Positions 12,701 to 24,700 of a stretch of DNA of 64,000 nucleotides are shown piece by piece. The notes below the pieces were generated by a model that was not told the origin of the DNA, did not search any database, and saw only the letters and a program-made list of their open reading frames with translations. Within the stretch, counting starts at the first letter, position 1. Each line of letters starts with the position of its first letter. The DNA lies in contig OU452204.1 in assembly GCA_911728435.2 (NCBI GenBank), forward strand, positions 5,394,001 through 5,458,000, written 5' to 3'. This DNA is from Apoderus coryli (taxonomy: Eukaryota; Arthropoda; Insecta; Coleoptera; Attelabidae). The position numbers and the translations under genes are program-made.

Positions 12701-15700
12701 GAAGAATGCCCAAATCAAAAAAATATACAGTATCACACCAAAGATAATAATAACCAACCACTTGTTGTTTCGAGTGAAGTTCGCTACTGGAACACTTAAC
12801 GATTTGCAATCGAAAAATTGCAACAGCTTTGCCTAATAGGTGACGGTCGATATTAGACCACGCTCGATATTCGACGACTTTCCCCTACTATCGCATTTTT
12901 CTAAAAGTTTTATTTTTTCCAATAAATATAAGAAAATGAGAATTTTAATTTCTTGTCAAATATTTCGAATGTCCCTGTAGAAATCGGGTATTTCTAGTTT
13001 AAACAGCATAAAACTAAGCAACTTTTGTCTAATTTAACCAACTTTCTTTATTGTACAATTTAAGAGGGGAATCCGAAATGGTTACTTACAAAAATGTCCG
13101 ATGGTGGCGCTAGTGAATCTCATTTCATACCAAGTTATTCATTTCTTAACTTAGAGTAATTTTCTAGAATATTTTAATACATTCTTCTCCTCAATAGGTG
13201 TCGCCAAAAACTAATACATAGTGGCAACAAAATCGCATATTTCTATTTTGCGTAAATTATTTTCACATTCTTTTTTGTGCTACTATTCTTATACGTTTGA
13301 TGCTTATCTTCGCTTAGACTAGTTATAGTTATATACCATTATACATAAAAAGGATGAATGTAGAAAAACTGGTTTTATTTGCGATAAATAGTCAAGATTT
13401 TTAAATATTTTCACAAATTGATGATTTTTGTGAAAACCGTAAAACATAGGTAAATGACACCTTAAAACGAATCCCAGTTATTTTTGAGGGCCTATTAAAA
13501 TATTCCAATACAGGGTGTTCTATTTAAAAAACCAGAACTATCATAATACATACTTATCTATTCTTTGGACCGCCCTGTATGCTTGCAGTGTTTTTCAAAA
13601 TGTATTAGGTTAGCCCTGTTGTTTTAGTTTGTCAGTTTCAAAACCATGAGACGCTTATTTCATGCATCAACATGTCTTTCCTAATAGTACAATGTGTCCA
13701 GAAACTAATGGACCAAGCGAAATCCACAAATTCTAGAGCAGATTTCATGGCAATTCAACGCCAAACTTCTAATGCGAAATTGCTTCCGAAACAAGTTATA
13801 GTTTTTAAAAGATCGCGGCTTAGCATAGGTTTTTTAAAGGTATCGCGAAAGCGCCTTTAGCCATTGGAGTGAAAGGTGACAAAGATATTTCCCTAAATAG
13901 AAGCATTCGTTAGCCATACACTGCTGAATTAAATTGCGAACTTAGGCGTCTAAACGGGTATCAACGGACATTTTTAATAAAAACTTCTTTTTCACTAACT
14001 TTTGGAGAATTCTGACATCATTCTTAGGAAATATGAGGTATTATGTATGGAATGCCCTGTATATGAATATATTTTTGAGATTCCCCGTTCAAAATAAACC
14101 TAACTTTCATTAAAGTACATCTCACCTAAACCTGACAGTTTTTTCAATATTTAAATTTTTATAAAAATATAGACATAATATGAATGAACAAATTCACACC
14201 TATTTGTTTGTTCTTTTTAAGCCAGTCTGGGCTGATAAATATACCCACTCATCACTTGTTACGCCAAATATAAAAAACCCGCAATACTACAGGGTGTCCA
14301 ATAATATAATTTATATGAACGTAAAGTTTAATTCTAAATAACTTGTTTATTTCAAATGGAACACCCAGTATATGAGGTCAAAATTAGATGCATAAAGTAA
14401 TTATCTGTCAAATATTATAATACTTGGAAAATGTATTTGATGATGCAAAAATTAAAGTTAAATTAAAGTTTTCTTATAGATATGTATACTTTAATTTTGC
14501 ATGGAAGAGGCACACATATTGGCAATAAGAGGAAGAATTTTCAAAAATATAATATTTATCAAGTCAGCCATGAGAATTTGAGAAGATAGAATACATTTCT
14601 TTTAATTTGATATTTACTGTCAAATAGTCTGTTGAAAATTCTTACTTAAGAGTTGAGAATTTTTCAGAAAACAGTTTTTTATCTGTGACATTTGATTTAA
14701 TTCAATTCAAAAATGCGAACCTATTCCAAAGAAGAAAGAATAGACATGATTTTTATTCTGGGAGAATGGTCCAAAAACGCTTTCCTGGCATCGCGAGTTT
14801 ACGCTCAAAGGCTCCTCGCGCAAAATCACCCCAAAAAAGCGGTCTTCGAGAGACTGTTAAGGCAGTTTAACGAAAGATACCACCGAAACACAGTGCAACT
14901 GCATCAAGAACTTTTCAATATTGATTTTAAATCGTGTTGAATTTTGTACATGGGCGAGGAATAAAATCATCGCAAATGAAAACTTTTTTAATAGAGGAGA
15001 TGAAGAACCAAATAAATGAAGCGTTTAGAAGCGTTACACCAGGTTAAAGTTGTTGAAAGATTTAAGAAAAGGATTCATATGTGCCTAGAGTCCAATCATT
15101 TTGAACATTTATTATAAAATGTATCAGTTTTTATGTAGGTATATCTTGTTATTTAATTTAAGTGAAAAATGTATTTATTTATTATGTTATTGTTTAAATT
15201 ATGGTTTGTCAAATTCTCATGGCCGACATGACAAATATAATTTTAAAAAATTCTTCCTATTACTACCAATATGTGCTTTTTCCATACATTCAAAAAATAT
15301 ACATATCTATAGGAAAACCTTATAGTGATCAATAGATAATTAATTTCATCATCATCAAATACAGGATGGTCTACATGAAATTAACAGGTTCAATTAAAAA
15401 TTCGCCTAATATTATGAATATGTGCATTTTCCACGAAAACGTCAAGAGTAACATAGGAAAGTATTATAATATTTGACAGAGAATTACTCTGTGCATCTAA
15501 TTTTTACCTCATATACCAGGTGTTCCATTTGAAATAAACAAGTTATTTAGAATTAAACTTTACATTCATATAAGTTATATTATTGGACATCCTGTATTTA
15601 GTATTGGGGATTTTTTTATATTTGGCGTAACAAGTGATGATGCCTAGACTGGCTTAAAAAGAATAAACAAATAGGTGTGAATTTTTTCAGTCAAATTATG

Positions 15701-18700
15701 TCTATATTTTTATTAAAATTTAAATATTTAAAAAACTGTCAGGTTTAGGTAAGATGTGCTTTAATGAAAGTTAGGTTTATTTTGAACGGGGAATCTAAAA
15801 ATGTATTCATATACAGGGCATTCCATTTAAAAACCACAACTATGGTTAAGTTCTTATATTTGGGACACCCTGTATAGACTCAAAATATTTTTAAAATGTA
15901 GCCCTAAATCATTTTTATCGAACCCATGAATAAAACTTTAAGGAAATTAAATAGTTTAGCCACAGTATTCCGTGTAGTATGGCGTGAATAACCCTGTATA
16001 TACGTTCCAACTACCTAACTGGTGAAATTTTAAATGCTATTTAAACCCCCACCAAGGGTATCTTATAATTTTATAATAACTACCAGTCGGGAGTTCTTGT
16101 AATCTCTCTATAGATCATAAAAAATCAGTTGTGTCACCCCAAAACTTTCCCGACTAGTTATAATAAAATCAAAAATATATGACCTGCGTAACGAAACAGA
16201 ATTTTAATAATTATTATAATTGTATTATTTTCAATAAACTAACGTAACAAACTACTCGTAACTACTTTATTCCTTATTATATTTATCCTCTAACAGTAGG
16301 TATACCTACATACCTAATATTACCATAGATGTTTATTCTTTGATATTACTGTACAGGGCTAAAGTTAATAATCCCTACTCCTAGTACACACGCATATACA
16401 TATAACACACAGCCCATACAACTATATATTAATAATATAAGTACGACAAAACCATTAGATTTTTGTGTCACTGTGTATAAACAGCGCCATCTCTTCAATG
16501 CTGTCCCAACTACGCTAAAACTGTTCCTTGGCTAAATGTATAAAAAAATTATAAGAAAATGGCGGATATTTGAAGGGAAATTTAAGGTTTTTTTTATATA
16601 TGGATATTGTCTAATACAGAAAGTTTTCACGTACAATTTTAATTACAAGTGATTGTTAAATATATAAATTAGGTAATAAAGTAATATTATCATCATTAAA
16701 TATTAGAATCATAGCACAAAATGAGGAAAACGTTGCTGACTTTGAACTCAATTTATTAAGTAATTATTTATTGTTGTAGCCTCAAAATACCTTATTACCT
16801 AATCCAAACCTTAGTCTTTAAAACCCTATTAAAATTTTTGCTACCAGATACGTATTAGTGGAGATTTCCATCCACAAAAATATATCTGTAAATTTGAAAA
16901 AGTTACCCATGTTTGAACTCAATTTATGAGTTAACTATTTAATCTTTCCGCTTGAAAATACTTCATTACCTAATCCCATCTTTTGTCTTTAAAACCCTAT
17001 GAAAATTTTTGCGAGCAGATACGTCTTAGTGGCGACTACTATGCGCAAAATTATGCCTGCAAAGCGAAATATGATGATTTTCTAACTCTGTTTTTGAACT
17101 AACTATCCAATATTTCAACTTCAAAATACTTCAATACCTAATCCCATCTTTACTCTTTAACTCCCTATCAAAATTTTTGTTACCAGATACGTATTAGTGG
17201 AGTCTACCATGCGCAAAAATAGGTCTGCAAACGATTGTATTCAAACGCCCCTCTTAAGAAATAGTAATAATGTCCCTATGAATTAGTAAGCACACTGTAT
17301 AAGTACCTACCTCGCGTCAAAAAGAAAATACTCGTAATGTCGAGTCAGAAATGTAATAAATTGCGCTGTCTCCTAATTTAATATCCGAATATACCCAAAA
17401 GGCATGAGAGCAATAGCACACTATCCAAATATCACGAGCTTTTTCTGCAAAAGCTGATTTTAGCAGTGCAAAAAGAATTTTAATGTATATTAAGTAGGTA
17501 CCTGTATAGGTAATGCTGTAAGATTTCCCCTAACCGTTTTCTTTCTATAGATATTTCTTTAAAGAAAAAACATTCCTCCTAAGAAATAGGGTTTAGTCGA
17601 AATCAGTGGCAGAGAACATTTTACATTGGTTTGTTGAATCTGATGAATCTTAATTATTTATTCCACTAACTAACAAGTTACACCCAATTACAAGGCAATT
17701 TTAAGCTGACTATATTAATACTTAAAGCTGAACTACATTAACTAATTACTCTTGCAAACGATATTTTAAAGCCATTAGACTTCTACAAAACAAGTCAATA
17801 TACCAAGATAATTTATAAGAGTTGTAAATATTATAGGCATTCGGGCGTCCTGGGCTCATAATTGGTATGAACATGGAGCACCTCAAATAATATGTACCTA
17901 CTTCGTGTATGTACCATCGCATCGGTACATTAAACTTCACCTCCTGCAGTAGACAAGGACTATCCACTGTTTAGTTAAGTTACGCCGTTGATTGAAATAT
18001 TTAATAAGATTCGGAACGCTGGTATCATTATCGTGATTTGCTGAACTGCACTAGCGCATCTGTGAACGGGCAAAGTAAGTTCTTATTCAAGACACAACTG
18101 TACGATCGATCTACGACACTGAAAGTTGGATATTGCGGTACAATAGCAACAGATGGCATAGCGGCGTTCTGCCCCGTTCGTTCATTTCGTTAATGAGACG
18201 TTGCCGTGAGTAGATTTTTTTCTTTTATTCTCTAAAGATTCTCTATATTCCTTGACTACTTTTATTAAAAATATCGTTGACTGAAATATTTTCCTTTAAG
18301 AAATGAGATAATATAACATGCAAGATCCCTAATATATTTAATATACAATTTCATGCTTAATTTATAAACGATTAAAGAATATACAAGGGTTTTAAAAGAA
18401 ATAAATGACTAGGGAAGTAGGGTTCAAGTCATTCTAGACGAGGAAGTAGTCGTGCGGCCCAACGAATCCTTATTTGACACATATAAATTAAAAAATGGGT
18501 TGGTAGAAAATATAAAACATGACTTAATTTTAGTTATACGGGAACATGACCAGATTTGGTTTGATCAGTGTGGTGACCATCGCAATATTATTATTAAACA
18601 ATTAATAAAAATAAAATTATTTAGGGCTGTTAAGTGGGTTAGTTCTAGTAATAATAAAATTAAAGATAACGAATCAGGTAAACCACATAGGAAAATAAGA

Positions 18701-21700
18701 ATATTACATTAGAGTTTGGACTTATAGGTATATTAGTCATCGGCCAACCTGTTTCTTATATTATGTTATGCCGTTGATTGAAATAATTAAATATTTCAAT
18801 CAACGGTTATGCAAATATAGTTGCATTCACGGTTAGAGGGATTCAGGTGGACTCTCACCGGGATACTTCAACTGTGGGATAACGCCGTGGCAGAGGGAAT
18901 GGTGTATCTGCTCACATCTCGATTAAACCAGGATCCGTTAGAGAATTTCTTTTATGTCGTTAGAACCCGGGGTCAGATATAATCCATATCCCAAAGTAAA
19001 AGGATTAAGAATTGGATTACAACAAAATATCCACATTCGCCTACAAGCAACAGCTGGTGCAAATTGTGAATGTGCTGACGATGAACCATTGCCCTTAGTA
19101 AAGGACACATCTGTAACTCCATATTCACAAACTAAAACAGCTCTTATTGAAGCCAAGTCTTCAATATTACGAACATCAACTGAAGAAGTTGATATAAGCC
19201 ATGGATCCACAGATGACCAAATCGACGTCGAGCCAACCATAGAAGATTGCACGATTACTTACGTTGCTGGATATTTGGCACATTTTATGTTAAAAAAAAC
19301 TAAATGCCTTGAATGTAAAAAGTGCTATCCTAAACAATTTTTTTTATAACTTGTACGTTGAATTTAACCGTTGATTGAATATTTAATTTAACATAGGTAA
19401 TGTCTGATTTATATTTAAATAATTTATCGAGGATAAGTAATATATTTATTAAAGCAAATTATATATTTAGAGACAATAAATTTCTGGAAACAGTTCCATA
19501 CAAGAAACGAAAAATTCAAAGACAACCACTTGATTAAATTCATGCTCTCCTACGTTAAAACACTTTTACAATGAATAAGCGAACAAAACCGTTGATTGAA
19601 ATATTAAATATTTCAATCAACGACAAAACTACCTCCGATTATTACTACCACTACTGTTGAATCGGCAACATCTAGCTTTTCGACGGCGTTTCAATTGATA
19701 CGACGAAAATATTCATAGGTATATTCGTATAGTCGCCGCAACATATGGGATGACGCCTGTTACCGGGTAGGTTTTCTCTGGGAGAGGGGTAAGGCGAGCA
19801 TAGCGGGGCGCATTGTCCTTACCCCGCAAGCGACAACCCCCTCTCGTCCGGCGTTGCGTATCTTATTAAATATTTCAATCAACGGTTACGCTTCGAAGTC
19901 ATGTATTTTGAGTTGCAGCCTGGCGGTTGGTTTCGGGACGCTTCCGTTGTTGCGCCAGGTGACGTTAAATATATGGGTGCTGAAGTAGCCATGGCACTTA
20001 GTATTGAAGTACCACATATTTATGTTTTTTAACTGTTGAAAATGGGTCTAGTTCTTAACACCAATTTTAAAGTAGAAGAGTGGATTGTCGTTTTTCTTTA
20101 ACATTGGAAACCATCGGATAAAGTCTGTGAGCAATCTGGTTTGCCGTATACGATGTAGGTATTCCAGTCTTATGTGGTAAGGGTGTTTTATATTTAACAG
20201 GAGAAGCAACTTCCACGTGATGAGTGCTAGTTTGTGCCGAGATTGTCTTTTTTGACGGCAGTTTATTACTCGAAATGTTTGGCTTAACTTTAGCAGCTAG
20301 TTTCTCCACCATACGTGACATTGGGTAAATTGGAGACCACACCACCGAGGCTTACGAAAATCTCGAGGGCACCAGCGATCGGTACAGAGCCGCTAGGTTG
20401 CCTATGTTTTGCAACTCTCGTTAATCTAATTATTATAAATTCAGGCCCCTTTTAAATATAATAATCTCTAACAGGTACTGCTACAATAACAAGACATAAT
20501 CTTATATAAAAATTTTGCATACAATAATAATAATAATAACTATACCTAAAACTAATAAAAATAAATAAAAAATAGAAATATAATATTACTATTGAAAACT
20601 GTGTCATTGAACTTTTTTTTGCTTTTTTATGTTTTAAATTAGGAATACATTAGGGTGAAACTATAATAATCTATGTTAACAATTTTATTGAACATTTTAT
20701 AATTAATAGTAATATTAGAGTAAAATAACTACAAATTTCGATCTGACGGCTCTTATGACACTGTCACTTTAAGTTATTAACACTTTTCCACGAAAATTAC
20801 TTCAAATACACAATGACAACTTCTAAATTTACTACAACTATATGGAATACCCATTTTATAACACTACAATATAAAACATGTTGATTGAAATTGATCTAAA
20901 ACATGAAAATAATGCCGAAAAGCACGCGAATATGAATGTAAATAATAAACTATTTGACACAAGGTAACTGTCAAGCAAATTATTAATTAGTAAAATAAGT
21001 GACACCAACGTTAGAAAAAAATATTACCAAATTATGACAAACCAACGAATTTCAAAATAGAGAGATATGGTAGAATAATAACTGCAAGCAAGAAATTTCA
21101 AATTAGAGAGATATGGTAGTCCTAAAAAATGGAAACTTGACAAACCAACGAATTTCAAAATAGAGAGATATGCTAGTCCTAAAAATGGAAACCTGACAAA
21201 CCAACGAATTTCAAATTAGAGAGATATGGTATAATATGATAGTATAAAATTTTATAAGGTTTTTGATTTTGACAAGTAGATTTATTATTTAAATTAAGTA
21301 TTTATCAGTAACAACATTAATTAATAAGCAGCATGTACAGGATGATACAAAAAAAAAAACATTAATTAGCCCACATTTAGAAAATTTTCCAGATTGCAAT
21401 CGAAAAACTTTTAAATCTTTAGAAATTTTTACCGTACACTTTAAATTTATATATGGGGTGAGTCAAAAATGTATTTGATATTTTTTTTTAAGGACAAAAA
21501 AGTAATATTTTAAATAATCTTTTGATTTTTTTAGATTTGAATTCATGATTTCTTTAGCGTATAACTATAAGCTCGTAGAGGTGATCTACGGGGCAACTAA
21601 AAAAATGTTTCTATTTATCTTCAATATTTTTAGGAACGGATAGAAAAATTTTCAGATGTTTTTAGATTGGTTTATGAAATTATTGTACAGGGTGGTTAAA

Positions 21701-24700
21701 AAATGTTAAAATAAACAATTTAATTTGAAGTTTTTTGTATATTTTTTTTTAAGTTTCACAGTATTTTTAGGTAGAATGGGCTCATAAAATTTTTATACAG
21801 GGTGTATGTGTCCCATTTAAAATTTCACCAGTTAGGTATTTGGAACCTATATTATTAAATACAATATTTGTTATCAGGTTTCTGTGGCGTCATTGACTAA
21901 GCGTGGAATAAACACCTTGCTACAATTCGGATAAGATGATAACAAGTGCTTATGCAAAAATCCATGTTGTTCAATCAATATGCGATTTGTAATTTGATTA
22001 GACCTTCGAGAAATTATACATAATGGTTATTGGACGATAGCTAGCTATTTCGTTGGTGCCATTGCCACTTTTATTACTACTACTCCTATTATGCGAGCCA
22101 TTTTCCAAATGTAAGGAAAGGCCTAGACTGCATTGATCTATTATAAACACCTGTAATGGTCCAGCAAACACACAAGTCCGCTCTACATTTGGTTTGAATT
22201 TCTTAAGCGTGCTCAGAATTTCTTCATTATTAAAACACCCCACGAAAATTATGTAAGTTGTCTCTCAATCCTGTGATAGCTACATTTTTGATAAGGGACC
22301 AAAATGTCTATTAAAAAGACTTTGTAATAGCAATATGACATAATGACAGCTATAAGCGATTATTTGTTTTTTGAATGGAGAGGACGGTCGAATTATACCT
22401 CATTTTAAACGCTTTTTTAAGCTCAAAGCATTCTCCAATGCCTGTAGCCAGTAAGGTTCTATTCCATAAAAATAAGACCATGACGTGGTTACCCAAAATA
22501 GCCGCCCATCAACATTTATTTTCTGGGGAGACTGTGTGTGAACTTCCCGGAAAACATTTACTCCTACCTACAGTATTAGGGTTACCTTTTCCATGTAAAA
22601 AACGTACTCTCGTCACTGAACCAAATATTTCTCAAATAGTTGTGGTCCGCTGCGAATCTTTCAGACATAATTTCGCAAAATTCGAATCATCGATCAAGAT
22701 CATCTTCCGTAATTTCGTGAAAACATACATGGGCGAAATTTATTAGTTTTTTTAAATTCTTTAGATAGAAAAATGCGAAAGAATACATTTCTTCGCATTA
22801 ACTACAATTGCGGTTAAGATCTGGACTTTCAAATCGTCGCCAATTTTTGGCCTTCCAGACATCTTTAACTGAACCAGTTTCTTGAACTTTTGAAACCAGT
22901 TTTGTCAAATATTTCCTGCATATCTGCCATTCTGGATAGCGTTCATTGAACATACGAACAGCAGCGTGGTCGTTTCGATTAGCTTCATCAAAAATAACAA
23001 TCGCTTTAGATTTATCACGTAGTAGACAGATTCGTTTTAGCTTTTGAATTGTACAGTCGTACTAATTTTTATAAAATTAATTAAATATTTTAATTTATTT
23101 TTGGACTTAGGTATAAGATTTTACACAGTTTAAGAATTATTTTCAAGTTTGTTTAAAGTACCTATATCAGTATAAAGATAAAGTCCATTTCATTTTCGTT
23201 CTCAAATAATAGTGAGTTTTTCTAAAGTTTCCTAATAGTTAATCGACGTAAAGCTTCAATAAGTTATTTTGTTTATTCTTTTTAATTTCTCGAAAGACTA
23301 ATAGACCTTTTTGTTTCTAAATCAGTTTTTAACAAAGATTCAAGTTTGATTCTTTTAGTTATTGAATAAAGTTTCAAATAGTCAAATTAAAGTCTGTTAT
23401 AATTGTCAGCTTACAATTATAATTAAAGTTTTGTACGGAAATTAATATAATTATTCGTAATTATATTAATTTACCTATTTCAAGTTGTACAGTTTTAAGA
23501 TTTAGATTTTCATTTTCTTTTAATTGTTTTATTCTTTTTATTTATACATATTTATTTCTTTCATTGTTAATCATTTTTATTATTTATAATTATTAAAATT
23601 AGTTGTTTTTGAAAAGCCCAAACCTTACGTTTTTATTTCAAATAAAGCTTTAGAATTATCTTAGTGAATAGAAGGGTCATTTAATTAGTGGTTTTCTTTT
23701 AAATAAACAAAGAGTCTTAAGTTATCGGTGATATTTATAAAGAATACGGTGGTCCACAGTCATAATACTACTACATGACTATATAAGGTCAGTTAATTTT
23801 ATTTAATACAGAATAATAAAGTTTGGTGTTTTTCATTTGTTCTTTCTTCATATGAAACTTGAAGTATAAACCGCTCGTCAAGCTTGTAATAGAACCCGTG
23901 TACAATTTAGATAGCAATCGGGATTCACTTGGACTGAGAATTTTAATTAGTATTCTTTCTAGGTGTACACAATACCCGCTAATTTATATTGTCACACAAT
24001 AACTCATTAGATTATTCATTGGTCAATTCAGTGGCCATTTGGTTGTTGTTATTTATTGTGCTTTATTTTGTATAATAAATAATTGAGAATTAATGAATGA
24101 GTACTTAACTGCTTATTAGATAAAAATACTGAATCAAATGTTTTCAAAATTGAAGAATGCTTTGAGCATAAAATGAACTTTAAAATGACGTATAACTCGA
24201 CCCCTATTTCCATTAAAAAAAAGGAAAGCGCCCCCAGCTGTCATTATGTCATTTAAAGATGTAATTGATTTGATGCAAAAATAAAAGTTCATTCTATGCT
24301 TTTATAAAAGTAAATTTTCGATATATTAATCAATAGTGCATACAATACCTCTGTTTAATTGTTGGGGCAATTTAAATTGTTTCAAATTGACCAACAGCTA
24401 GCTGAGTTGGTCTTATGTTGAACACAGACATTGATAACAGTAAATTTTTTGAGTCCTATATAATCAATCATCTCTTAAAGTTTTTTTTATATGCTCAAAA
24501 AAATTTTTTTCAGCGACTAAAAAATAAGGGCATAATTAGCCATCTCTAACACATTTGAATTTGGAGAATTATAAAACAGCCTTATGGAAGCAGCTTTACA
24601 ACTACTGTTACATTTTTAGATTTTACAAATATCGTACACTCAAATGTATCTAAGTACAAACGATTCTTATATGAAAGTTAATACAATAAAAATGCACCAA

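Larger units (their letters stand above)
17986..19884 (+). mobile_element. P-superfamily (1360/P-like) transposon, degenerate
   Basis: The exact terminal inverted repeat CGTTGATTGAAATATTTAAT extends to 23 bp exact and about 40 bp imperfect at both ends. The 7-bp duplication GTTACGC flanks it at 17979-17985 and 19885-19891. The plus strand near 18830-18950 reads [15 protein letters not shown], then [19 protein letters not shown]; the motif TSRLNQDxLENFF is characteristic of P/THAP9 transposases. A frameshift follows, then 18954-19349 ends in [15 protein letters not shown] and CLECKKC, also typical of the C-terminus of that family. A 7-bp duplication is known for 1360/Hoppel-type P elements. 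Three footprint-like insertions (18765-18812, 19362-19392, 19583-19629) lie within it. Transposase N-terminal parts are missing or unrecognised (18452-18712 is open but not identified). Confidence 0.8.

Noticed and set aside
16740..17240. CRISPR-like array
   Set aside because: The repeats are 170-180 bp, diverged and have no spacer structure. The host is a eukaryote.
18452..18712. 86-codon plus-strand frame as a P transposase N-terminal domain
   Set aside because: No THAP zinc-finger residues or other P-transposase motif could be identified, so it is left unassigned inside the element.
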